Shown here: positions 1 through 6,112 of the stretch, in pieces
Layout: the number at the start of each line of letters is the position of its first letter
Position numbering within the stretch: position 1 is the stretch's first letter
From: CAZRGV01 sp964599655
GTDB taxonomy: Bacteria > Planctomycetota > Planctomycetia > Isosphaerales > Isosphaeraceae
DNA length: 6,165 nt
Direction: 5' to 3'
Assembly (NCBI GenBank): GCA_964599655.1
Contig: CAZRGV010000244.1
Span: 1 to 6,165, forward strand
Made by a program: the position numbers and the translations under genes
The notes under the pieces: generated by a model
The model's database searches: none
Told to the model about the DNA's origin: nothing
What the model saw: only the letters and a program-made list of their open reading frames with translations

Positions 1-987
1 TGGCGGTTTCGGGGCCGCTGGCAGGGGTGTCGGCGGTGGGCTGGCGAGTGGAGCAGGGGGGGTGGGCTGGGTTTCGGGTGGCCTGGGGACGGATGGGGTT
101 GGGGTTGGGGTCCTGGGTTCGTGGGTCGTCTTCGCCGATCGTTCGGGGAGGGGGGTCGGGGCGGGTTTTCGCTTCTGGAGCTGGTTCCACGACCACTGGA
201 AGGCGCGACGGCATTCCGACTCGTAGCGGCGGAGTCTCGCGGAGGTGGCGTCCTCGTCGAGGGGGAGGCCGGAGGCGGCCAGCTCGCGTTCGCGCTGGTC
301 GATCTCGACTAGGTGGTTTTCGAGGTCGGCCTCGAGTCGGGCGATCTGGCTCTCGACCAGGGCGGAAAGCCCCGAGGTGTCACCTTGGGGGGGCAGCGCG
401 CCGCTGCCGGATCGAAGCTCGAGGGGCACGCCCAGCAGGTCGAAGGCGAGGCGGCGCTGGGCGTCGTCCCAGTCTCCCTGGTTGCCAAGGACGTCGGCGA
501 GGAACCGCCAGCGTTCGATGAGCCACTCCGCTCCTTGCTTGGTGCGTCGGAGCGCGTGGACGGTACGAGACGGTTCCTTCGCGATGCGGGCACCGAGGTT
601 CTCGGCGATCATGCGGTGATCGCTTTCCCAGGTTGCCTCGTCGGCGCGATCGATCCGGCGCTGGAGGTCGGCGATCGAAAGCTCGGCGCAGCGGTCGAGC
701 AAGGCGGTGGCCCTGGCGACCTCGCCGACGAGGAAATGCTCGTGTTTGGTGGCCGGCTGGAAGATGGACGTGAGTTCGTCGGCGCGCTCGGCGACCGTGT
801 CGGCAAGGTCGTCGGGCAAGAGGACCTTCGCCCGCAGGCCATGTTTGAGGGCGTTCCGACGTGAGCGCGCTTTCCCTTCGGCCGTTCGAGGCCCGCCGCC
901 CCGCCGTTTCTCGGCTGGGGCTGGGGCGGTGGCATCCTCGACGGGGTGGGTCGTCTCAGACGGCGTCTCGGGCAACGTCGCGATCAT
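1..987 (-). CDS. Planctomycete-type hypothetical protein with GPRT/NALKHGL N-terminal block, 3' end missing
   Basis: Reading the minus strand from the ATG at 987, the frame is open for 329 codons down to base 1, so the C-terminus lies beyond the window. The start is supported by GGAGAG seven bases upstream. Residues 1-31 are polar and Pro/Ala-rich. Residues 32-53 carry the block GPRTAEGKARSRR followed by NALKHGLRA, which I recognise from large families of unknown function common in Planctomycetes. Residues 60-200 look alpha-helical, with several Trp (W120, W155, W160, W173). Residues about 217-248 (around ARLEADLENH) look like a coiled coil. From about residue 284 the chain is a low-complexity Pro/Thr/Ala tail. 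There is no signal peptide, membrane segment or catalytic motif. The basic RSRRNALKH block might bind nucleic acid, but that is a guess. Real coding is clear from composition and family resemblance; function is unknown. Confidence 0.82.
   Translation of the reverse strand, partial: MIATLPETPSETTHPVEDATAPAPAEKRRGGGPRTAEGKARSRRNALKHGLRAKVLLPDDLADTVAERADELTSIFQPATKHEHFLVGEVARATALLDRCAELSIADLQRRIDRADEATWESDHRMIAENLGARIAKEPSRTVHALRRTKQGAEWLIERWRFLADVLGNQGDWDDAQRRLAFDLLGVPLELRSGSGALPPQGDTSGLSALVESQIARLEADLENHLVEIDQRERELAASGLPLDEDATSARLRRYESECRRAFQWSWNQLQKRKPAPTPLPERSAKTTHEPRTPTPTPSVPRPPETQPTPPAPLASPPPTPLPAAPKPP
56..165 (+). repeat. Three G-quadruplex-type G-run clusters opposite the proline-rich tail
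   Basis: The plus strand has four-run G clusters at 56-78, 95-117 (GGGGTTGGGGTTGGGG then TCCTGGG) and 145-165. All loops are one to four bases, fitting the canonical G-quadruplex pattern. They lie on the template strand of the left-edge gene, whose Pro/Thr codons (CCA ACC repeated) generate them. Confidence 0.6.
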
Positions 988-1000
988 GGTTGCGCTCTCC
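988..1000 (-). promoter_or_regulatory. Ribosome binding site of the left-edge hypothetical gene
   Basis: On the minus strand the bases just before the ATG at 987 read GGAGAGCGCAACC. The GGAGAG part (995-1000) is a good Shine-Dalgarno match with seven-base spacing, and it fixes the start codon. Its first base overlaps the edge of the 14-bp tandem duplication at 1000-1027. Confidence 0.6.
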
Positions 1001-1027
1001 CCAACGCGGCCGGCCCAACGCGGCCGG
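1000..1027. repeat. Perfect 14-bp tandem duplication in the 5' leader
   Basis: CCCAACGCGGCCGG occurs twice with no gap, at 1000-1013 and 1014-1027, ending 12 bases before the start codon of the left-edge gene. It is very GC-rich and contains the palindrome CGGCCG. It could be a duplicated operator half or a simple slippage product; nothing in the sequence decides between these. Confidence 0.85.
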
Positions 1028-1044
1028 ACGTTCCGATTTCACGG

Positions 1045-1081
1045 AAAAACCAGCACCATCGGGCCCCATTGCCCGATCTGG
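1045..1081 (-). terminator. Probable rho-independent terminator after the response regulator
   Basis: Read on the minus strand, CCAG plus ATCGGGC (1081-1071) pairs with GCCCGAT (1064-1058) and then CTGG (1053-1050), leaving a six-base loop and a four-base GGTG bulge. TTTTT follows directly (1049-1045). This is an 11-pair GC-rich stem with a T tract, placed 33 bases after the regulator's stop codon and before the next same-strand gene. The bulge and short T tract lower confidence. Confidence 0.55.
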
Positions 1082-1090
1082 CTTAGTTAA

Positions 1091-1110
1091 TCTTGCCTGA
1101 TGGGGCAAGA
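1091..1110. repeat. Perfect 7-bp hairpin just after the response regulator stop codon
   Basis: TCTTGCC (1091-1097) and GGCAAGA (1104-1110) pair perfectly around a six-base loop. On the minus strand the hairpin starts three bases after the TGA of the regulator. No T tract follows, so it is more likely a 3' stabilising stem or an accessory to the terminator at 1045-1081 than a terminator by itself. One arm can pair alternatively with the second hairpin (1100-1106 with 1063-1069). Confidence 0.5.
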
Positions 1111-1113
1111 CAG

Positions 1114-2163
1114 TCAAATTGTTCCGTGATTTGAGTGGAGGCGAGAGGAAGCGGCGGAAAATGGGCGAGAGGTTTCGAGGGGTCGGACGACGGCGGATCG
1201 CTGGTTTTCGAGGCGTTGGGAGAGGCTGGGATCTGAGTCGGTGGTGTCTCCGGTGGCGACATCGCGGTTGAGAGTGTCGTGATGGGTCACGCGGTTGCGA
1301 CCGGTTCGCTTGGAGCGGTAGAGAGCACGGTCGGCTTGTTCGATCAGGACGGAAGGGTCGGTCGTGCCGGTCGAGAGGGTAGCGACGCCGAGGCTCAGGG
1401 AGATCGGTCGGAGGGGCCAGGGTCGAGCGGCCACGGCGTCTCGGATGCGTTCGGCGGCCGCGCGGGCGTCCGCCGGTCCGGCGCCGATCAGGACGACGGC
1501 GAACTCGTCTCCGCCGAGTCGGGCGGCCGTGTCCTGCTTGCGGCAATGGGATTTCAGGACGTCGGCGACTTGGCGGAGCACATCATCGCCGGCAGGGTGG
1601 CCGAACTCGTCGTTGTAAGACTTGAAAGAATCGACATCCAGGAGCAAGAGTGAGAGTGGAAGGCCCTCACGGCTGGCGAGGGCGAATCCGACCTCAAGGG
1701 ACTGTCGGAATTCTCGGCGATTTTTCAGGCCGGTGAGCTCGTCGGTGGCCGCGAGTTCACGGAGCAATTCGTTTTGCCGTTCGAGGCGGAACTGGACGTC
1801 GAGGATGCGGCGCGCGATTTCGAGCCGGGCGGCCAGTTCCTCGGGATCGACCGGCTTGACGAGGAAGTCGTCGGCCCCGGCGCGCAGTCCCTCCATGCGG
1901 TCGCCACGCCGGCCGAGCACCGTCAGGAGGATGATGTAGGTGTACGAGCCGTTGTGCCTTGCCCGGATCCGGCGGCAGAGCGACGGGCCATCGAGCGCCG
2001 GCATCATCCAGTCCGAGAGGACCAACGGGATCGGCTCATCCTGGAGGATGCGCCAGGCGTCCTCGCCGTTCGAGGCAATCCGAACTTCGTGCCCCATCGA
2101 CTCCAGCAGGCGCCGAAGGTATTCGGCCTGGAGTGCCGCGTCTTCCGCGATGAGAATCTTCAT
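1114..2163 (-). CDS. REC-GGDEF response regulator, predicted diguanylate cyclase
   Basis: This 349-residue protein has a receiver domain (1-118) followed by a GGDEF domain (about 135-295). In the receiver, E7/D8 form the acidic pocket, D51 in LSDW is the phospho-acceptor, T81 the switch residue, and K103 in VKP the conserved lysine. The cyclase starts at DELTGLKNRREF (141-152), has metal-binding D176 in LLLDVDSF, the NDEFGH loop, and an intact GGDEF signature at 217-221. RKQD at 208-211 sits five residues before GGDEF, the spacing of the PleD inhibitory I-site. It should therefore make cyclic di-GMP from two GTP in the cytoplasm when phosphorylated, with product inhibition. Unlike PleD it has a single receiver. 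Residues 296-349 are a polar, probably disordered tail beyond the usual domain end. The ATG has GAGG eight bases upstream. No partner histidine kinase lies in the window. Confidence 0.96.
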   Translation of the reverse strand: MKILIAEDAALQAEYLRRLLESMGHEVRIASNGEDAWRILQDEPIPLVLSDWMMPALDGPSLCRRIRARHNGSYTYIILLTVLGRRGDRMEGLRAGADDFLVKPVDPEELAARLEIARRILDVQFRLERQNELLRELAATDELTGLKNRREFRQSLEVGFALASREGLPLSLLLLDVDSFKSYNDEFGHPAGDDVLRQVADVLKSHCRKQDTAARLGGDEFAVVLIGAGPADARAAAERIRDAVAARPWPLRPISLSLGVATLSTGTTDPSVLIEQADRALYRSKRTGRNRVTHHDTLNRDVATGDTTDSDPSLSQRLENQRSAVVRPLETSRPFSAASSRLHSNHGTI

Positions 2164-2353
2164 CCGACGTTCCTCGGTCTCTTACCGGCCTCGGGTTCCG
2201 CGTTCTTCTCGGATCCACTTCTCGGGAGCATAGTTCACCGTTGTCGTTCCGGCTTACGGGATTCCGCGAGGGGTTCGCGGGCCTGGACTGGACTCGATCG
2301 ACGATACTGTCTGGCTCGCACCCGGCTCACGCCCTCCTGATCGAGATACGTAC

Positions 2354-2382
2354 ATTATCCGATTGTTCGAGGCCGGACGCAA
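2354..2382 (-). promoter_or_regulatory. Candidate sigma-70-type promoter for the response regulator
   Basis: On the minus strand, TTGCGT (2382-2377) and GATAAT (2359-2354) are separated by exactly 17 bases. GATAAT matches the -10 consensus at five of six positions; the -35 keeps only the TTG. This is among the most AT-rich spots in the intergenic region. It would give a 5' leader of about 185 bases for the cyclase gene. It is only a consensus match, and planctomycete promoters are poorly defined. Confidence 0.3.
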
Positions 2383-2453
2383 GGTGGCATCGCCAACGGG
2401 AAACCGGCAACGTGGGGCCGTGGCGTTTCCGGGGAACGGGGCATTGAGGAGAG

Positions 2454-2459
2454 AGGAGG
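2454..2459 (+). promoter_or_regulatory. Strong ribosome binding site fixing the GTG start of the decarboxylase
   Basis: AGGAGG, a full Shine-Dalgarno core, ends seven bases before the GTG at 2467 within a purine-rich run. It matters because it supports translation from this GTG and therefore makes the N-terminal twin-arginine-like segment part of the protein rather than an annotation artefact. Confidence 0.8.
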
Positions 2460-2466
2460 AGAACCG

Positions 2467-2556
2467 GTGTTCAAGCCGAAGCGACGTGACGTCTTGACGC
2501 TTGGTCTGGCTCTTTCGGCGGGTTTGTTGTTCGTTGAAGGGGGGCGGATCGCTCGG
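2467..2556 (+). other. Twin-arginine-like signal segment of the decarboxylase
   Basis: Residues 1-30 have a basic n-region with RR at positions 6-7 (KRRDVLTLG), a hydrophobic core (LTLGLALSAGLLFV, 10-23), and a short GGRIARG end. The RR-D-V-L order fits the loose Tat consensus RRxFL and resembles many planctomycete Tat leaders. The enzyme's conserved domain begins only around residue 75, so the segment is an added leader. Missing AxA suggests weak cleavage or an anchored form. Confidence 0.6.
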
Positions 2557-3777
2557 GGGGATGAGCGAGAGTCGGCGGGGGTGGATGGCACGATTTCGGA
2601 TGTCGCGGCGAGGTTGGCCCGTTTGCGAGGACGGCAACGCCAACTCGGGCCGCCGAGTCCGGCCTTGATCCGGGCGCTGGAATGCATCCCTCGATCGGTG
2701 CTTGTGTACGACCTGGCGCGGATTGAGGAGAACTACCTTGATTTTCTCGAGGTCGATCAGGATCTCGTGATCCATTACGCCATCAAAGCGTGTCCGAACC
2801 CGAGAATCCTGCGAAAGATCACATCGATGGGTGGAGGCTTCGATTTCGCGTCGCGAGCGGAGCTCGACCTGGCGCTCGACACGGGGGTTTCGCCGGAGAA
2901 GTGTATTTTTTCGAATACCGTGACGTTTCCGGCCGACATTCACTACGCCTTTGAGCGAGGGGTGACCGCCTTCGTGGCCGACTCGGACTACGAAGTCCGC
3001 AAGTTGGCTCGCCATGCGCCAGGGTCGAAGCTCTATGTGCGGCTCCTGGTGGATAACAAGGACGCGGCTCATCCTCTTGGTGAGAAGTTCGGCACGACGC
3101 CGGAGAACGCGAAGCGCCTGCTGAAGTTCGGAAAAAGCTTGGGTCTGGAACCTTACGGCACGCATTTTCACGTGGGCACGCAGTGCTACAAGGCCAGCGC
3201 GTGGGAGCCTCCCGCCCGGCAAGCCGCCGGGATTTTTCGAGAACTCCGGGGGGAGGGGATCGCGCTTCGTTTCTTCAATCTTGGGGGCGGTTACCCGGCC
3301 CCTTACCTGGGACGATCCATTCCGAGCGTCAAGGAGATTCTGGAGACGGTCGACCGGGTGATTCGGCGGGAGCTGGGCGAACGTCCGCCGATCGTCGCGG
3401 TGGAGCCCGGACGCAGGATCGTCGCCACGGCGGCGGCCCTGAGTTGCCGTGTTCTGCTTCGCGCGCCTCGGGCGGATGGCGAGTGGCTTCATCTCGATGT
3501 CGGCGTGTATCACGGGCTGAATGAGGCGCTCGATCGGCTCGTCTATCCGGTGACCGTCGCGCACCCGTCGGGGAACGAGGCGGCCTTCACGCTGTGCGGT
3601 CCGAGCTGCGACTCGGCCGACACGATCAGCAAGGGACAGAAACTGCCCGAGACCGTGACCGAAGGAGATCTGATCATTTTTAGCAATGTTGGGGCGTATT
3701 CGGAGTGCCTTTTCACCCGCTTCAATGGGATTGAGCCTCCCGCGATCCACGACCTGGACGATCTGCTCGATCTCTGA
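2467..3777 (+). CDS. PLP-dependent Orn/Lys/DAP decarboxylase family protein with N-terminal Tat-like signal
   Basis: This 436-residue protein belongs to the group IV decarboxylases (fold type III: alanine-racemase-like barrel plus beta domain). K107 in HYAIKACPNP is the PLP Schiff-base lysine. H235 in HFHVG stacks on the cofactor, GGGYP (273-277) and EPGR (313-316) bind the phosphate, and CGPSCDSADTI (377-387) contributes the catalytic Cys (C381) and Asp (D382) from the neighbouring subunit. GAYSE...FNG follows at 409-421. All key residues are present, so it should be an active PLP-dependent decarboxylase. Ornithine or lysine seem likelier than diaminopimelate from overall motif style, but the substrate cannot be fixed by eye. 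The N-terminus KPKRRDVL plus the hydrophobic stretch 11-24 resembles a twin-arginine signal, implying export or membrane anchoring, which is unusual for this family; no clear AxA cleavage site follows. The GTG start has a perfect AGGAGG. The gene stands alone, convergent with the ABC genes. Confidence 0.93.
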   Translation: MFKPKRRDVLTLGLALSAGLLFVEGGRIARGDERESAGVDGTISDVAARLARLRGRQRQLGPPSPALIRALECIPRSVLVYDLARIEENYLDFLEVDQDLVIHYAIKACPNPRILRKITSMGGGFDFASRAELDLALDTGVSPEKCIFSNTVTFPADIHYAFERGVTAFVADSDYEVRKLARHAPGSKLYVRLLVDNKDAAHPLGEKFGTTPENAKRLLKFGKSLGLEPYGTHFHVGTQCYKASAWEPPARQAAGIFRELRGEGIALRFFNLGGGYPAPYLGRSIPSVKEILETVDRVIRRELGERPPIVAVEPGRRIVATAAALSCRVLLRAPRADGEWLHLDVGVYHGLNEALDRLVYPVTVAHPSGNEAAFTLCGPSCDSADTISKGQKLPETVTEGDLIIFSNVGAYSECLFTRFNGIEPPAIHDLDDLLDL

Positions 3778-3818
3778 GGCTCCCGAGCCGAGCCGGCGGT
3801 TCGAGCGGATTCCGGGGC

Positions 3819-4523
3819 TCAAGGGCCCTCGACCGAGGGATTCGCTCCGGAGGAGGGGTCGTTTCGGAGGCGGCCGTCCTCGATTTCCAGAACGAGGTCG
3901 TCCGGGTGGATGAACCGGCGGTCGTGGGTGACGATGACCAGGGTGCGGTTCGCCGCGCGCTGGCGTTCTCGAAGGAGCTGGATGATGCGATCACCGCCCG
4001 CACGGTCGAGGTTGCCGGTCGGCTCGTCGGCGAAGATCACGATGGGGTCGCGGATCAGGGCGCGGGCGATCGCCACTCGTTGTTGCTCACCGCCGGAAAG
4101 CTGCCTCGGCCGTTGGTTCATGCGATGCCCGAGGCCGACCTGCTTGAGTAGCTCGGCGGCCTTGGACCGCAACTCGGGCGTGATGCCGAGCGGGATGTAA
4201 GGAAGAAGAACGTTGTCGATGGCCGAGAGGTTTGGGATCAGGTTGAAGGTTTGGAACACGAATCCGACGCGGTTTCGTCGATAGGCGTCACGATCGTCCT
4301 CGGGCATCGCCGTGATTTCCTGGCCGGCCACGCGAATCGTCCCCGACGTGGGCAGGTCGAGCGCGGCGAGGAGATATAAAAGGGTACTCTTGCCCGATCC
4401 GGACGGGCCGACCACGAACGTGCAGGACCCCGCGGGCAGGCGGAACGTTATCCCCCGAAGCGCCTCGATGACCTCGTCGCCGCTCTGGAATGCCTTGTGG
4501 AGGTCCACCACGTCGATCAACAC
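3819..4523 (-). CDS. ABC transporter ATP-binding protein, MacB/LolD type
   Basis: This 234-residue cytoplasmic ATPase has a complete set of ABC motifs: Walker A GPSGSGKS (39-46), Q-loop Q91 in FVFQTFNL, signature LSGGEQQR (142-149), Walker B IVIFADEP with catalytic E167, D-loop NLD (171-173) and H-loop H200. FVFQTFNLIPNLSAIDNV and SGGEQQRVAIARAL are typical of the LolD/MacB/FtsE branch that energises type VII (MacB-fold) transporters. These pull lipoproteins, drugs or peptides at the inner membrane rather than importing nutrients. Its length is normal. The start is GTG at 4523 with GGAG eight bases upstream; a TTG follows at codon 2. The gene lies 121 bases downstream of the matching permease on the same strand, so the two should form one transporter. 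The last 16 residues are a non-conserved polar tail. Substrate unknown. Confidence 0.95.
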   Translation of the reverse strand: MLIDVVDLHKAFQSGDEVIEALRGITFRLPAGSCTFVVGPSGSGKSTLLYLLAALDLPTSGTIRVAGQEITAMPEDDRDAYRRNRVGFVFQTFNLIPNLSAIDNVLLPYIPLGITPELRSKAAELLKQVGLGHRMNQRPRQLSGGEQQRVAIARALIRDPIVIFADEPTGNLDRAGGDRIIQLLRERQRAANRTLVIVTHDRRFIHPDDLVLEIEDGRLRNDPSSGANPSVEGP

Positions 4524-4644
4524 GGCCGAGGCTCCAAGGGAAGATGATCCAAGGGAACATTATCGGAGAGGGGATCGCCTGAGACTCGACCGGCGACGGA
4601 GCAGGGGGATTCGATCCGGCCGGACTCTCGAGCGTCGCGCGCGG
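4524..4644. other. Spacer between ABC permease and ATPase genes
   Basis: This 121-base gap is long for a two-gene operon. It contains an imperfect 15-bp tandem repeat at 4532-4561 just before the ATPase start (TCCAAGGGAA at 4533-4542 and again at 4548-4557). The minus-strand copy nearest the gene supplies the GGAG ribosome binding site. A GATAAT sequence (minus strand, 4561-4566) has no matching -35 at 17 bases. A 10-bp palindrome GTCACGTGAC (4644-4653) overlaps the permease stop codon. No terminator-like stem with a T tract is seen, so cotranscription is likely. Confidence 0.5.
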
Positions 4645-5880
4645 TCACGTGACGCCGTGGCGGATGGCGTCCATGGGGGTCATCCGCGAGGCGATCCAGG
4701 CCGGATAGAGGCCGGATAACGTCGCGATCGTCAGCGAGGCAAGAAGGCTCACAACGATGAGCCAGGGGCTCAGGTCGAGCGCGAATCCTTCGAGAAACCG
4801 GTTCACGATCAACACCCCGGCGGTCGCCAGCCCCGCGCCTAGCAAGCCGGAGAGCAGGCCGAGCAAGGCGCTCTCGGCGGTCACCAGAAGCAGGATGTTT
4901 CGCCGGGTCCAGCCGTTGGTGCGCATCACGCCGAATTCGACGTAGCGTTCCGAGGTGCTCATCAGCATCGTGTTCGCGATGCCGACTCCGCCGACGAGCA
5001 CCGCCAGGGCGATCGCAAGGAGCAAGAACAGGTCAAGGCGTCCCATGACCGCGCCGACCGTGACGTTGAACTGGGAGATCCGTTGCGCCCGGACGCCCGG
5101 CACGGCGCGCTCGATCCGATCGGCCACGTTGTCGAGCTCGGTGAAGTTCTCCGGCTCGACGACGTAGGTGGACACGGCGTCCGGAGCCAGGCCGAGGAGC
5201 TTCCGGGCCATGCCGATGTCCATGACGATCGTGGCGTCGAGGAGCAACGAGCCGGTCTCAAAGATCCCCACGATCGTGAAGTCCTGGCTCCCGAGGCGGA
5301 TGGTCTGGCCGACCGACTTCGGCGAGCCGTCGGCGTTCGGGAAGTCGCGGGCGATCTTCGTGCTGATCACAACGTGGGGCTTACCGATATCGGACTGATC
5401 CACCATCCGCCCGCCGCCCTTCGATGCGGGCAGGATCGCCTTGCTGATCGCCGGGACGCTGAGCCTGGCATGTGCTCGGAGGTCCTGACCCTCGATGGCG
5501 ATCATGTTCAAGAGGCTTTCGATCCCTTGACTTCTTGGCCGGGTCAACATGCGAAAGGCCGCGGCGCCCAGGCCCCCGCCTCGCCCGTCGATCGGCGGAG
5601 CGATCTTCCAGACCTCCGCCGCGACGACCTTCACGCCGGGAATCCGGCGCAAGGCCTCTCCGGTTCCCGGCGGAAGATCGCTCAAGATCGGCGCCGGGGC
5701 GTTCTCGCTGAGCACCATGAGGTTTCGCATGTTCGCGAGCGTGTCGGTCATCAAGTGCCGGATTCCGCGGGAAAGGCTGAACAGGCCAAGAAACGCCAGG
5801 ATTGGGATGGTGAGCCCGAGGACGGCGAGGGCGGTCCTCGTCGGCCGGCTGACCAGATTCTTCCAGGCGAACGTCCACAT
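4645..5880 (-). CDS. ABC transporter permease, MacB/FtsX family
   Basis: This 411-residue inner-membrane protein has the MacB-type layout: a short cytoplasmic start (MWTFAWKNLVSRPTRT), TM1 at about 17-37, a large extracytoplasmic domain (about 40-280), then TM2 (283-305), TM3 (333-359) and TM4 (372-392). The FtsX-type core is clear: ERYVEFGVMRTNGWTRRNIL (311-330), the coupling region after TM2, and GLYPAWIASRMTPMDAIRH near the C-terminus. Such permeases pair with a LolD/MacB ATPase, here the gene 121 bases downstream, and couple ATP hydrolysis to periplasmic movement. I chose the ATG at 5880 because GGAGAGG lies just upstream and the typical N-terminus starts there; an in-frame ATG at 5934 would add 18 residues but has no ribosome binding site. 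No membrane-fusion (MacA-like) partner is visible, though the contig ends about 230 bases upstream. Substrate unknown. Confidence 0.94.
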   Translation of the reverse strand: MWTFAWKNLVSRPTRTALAVLGLTIPILAFLGLFSLSRGIRHLMTDTLANMRNLMVLSENAPAPILSDLPPGTGEALRRIPGVKVVAAEVWKIAPPIDGRGGGLGAAAFRMLTRPRSQGIESLLNMIAIEGQDLRAHARLSVPAISKAILPASKGGGRMVDQSDIGKPHVVISTKIARDFPNADGSPKSVGQTIRLGSQDFTIVGIFETGSLLLDATIVMDIGMARKLLGLAPDAVSTYVVEPENFTELDNVADRIERAVPGVRAQRISQFNVTVGAVMGRLDLFLLLAIALAVLVGGVGIANTMLMSTSERYVEFGVMRTNGWTRRNILLLVTAESALLGLLSGLLGAGLATAGVLIVNRFLEGFALDLSPWLIVVSLLASLTIATLSGLYPAWIASRMTPMDAIRHGVT

Positions 5881-6112
5881 AACCGCCCTCTCCGATCGGT
5901 TCGATGGCCGGCCGGTTGGCGGCCGATGGTCCATCAGGGTGGCCGCGTCGGGCCGGTCGCGTCAAGGCAGGATCGATGGCGCCCGGCAGGCTTGGCGCGT
6001 GGCGAACGGCGGCTCGGGGCTGGATCTCGAGGGGCTCGTCGGAACGGTCAGGAGGGCTCGGGAAGGATTCTCGGGCGCGGCGTTCGGGCCAAAGCGCCGC
6101 GGCCGTTCCTTG
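5881..6112. other. Upstream region of the ABC operon, no supportable gene
   Basis: No recognisable protein is found on either strand. On the minus strand one frame runs from the contig end to a TGA at 5964-5962 (about 49 residues, Pro/Ser/Arg-rich); it could be the end of an upstream operon gene but resembles nothing I know. The ribosome binding site of the permease (GGAGAGG) lies at the 5881-5900 end. No promoter consensus stands out. Confidence 0.45.

Larger units (their letters stand above)
2164..2466. other. Divergent intergenic region between cyclase and decarboxylase genes
   Basis: These 303 bases separate two genes transcribed away from each other, so promoters for both should lie here. 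Apart from the candidate minus promoter and the plus-strand ribosome binding site listed separately, I see a perfect hairpin CCGCGA/TCGCGG with a five-base loop at 2264-2280 and a six-pair hairpin at 2424-2438, 15 bases before the decarboxylase Shine-Dalgarno. I find no convincing plus-strand -35/-10 pair, no known riboswitch and no small gene. Confidence 0.6.

Noticed and set aside
313..864. A 183-codon plus-strand frame near the left end
   Set aside because: It is the antisense shadow of the 329-codon minus-strand gene that has a ribosome binding site and a recognised N-terminal block.
2303..2308. GATACT as a plus-strand -10 box for the decarboxylase
   Set aside because: It matches only four of six positions and no -35-like sequence lies at a suitable distance.
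3778..3818. Bidirectional terminator between the convergent decarboxylase and ATPase genes
   Set aside because: Only short GAGCC/GGCTC pairings are present and there is no T tract on either strand.
2254..3822. A 522-codon minus-strand open frame opposite the decarboxylase
   Set aside because: The Arg/Pro-rich translation has no recognisable domain; the frame stays open because of GC-rich codon structure of the real plus-strand gene.
5881..5934. N-terminal extension of the permease from the ATG at 5934
   Set aside because: No ribosome binding site precedes it, and the 18 added residues (Pro/Arg-rich) are unlike permease N-termini; the ATG at 5880 has a good one.
5381..5965. A 194-codon minus-strand frame covering the start of the permease
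   Set aside because: It overlaps the permease in another frame, is highly basic and low in complexity, and has no recognisable motif.
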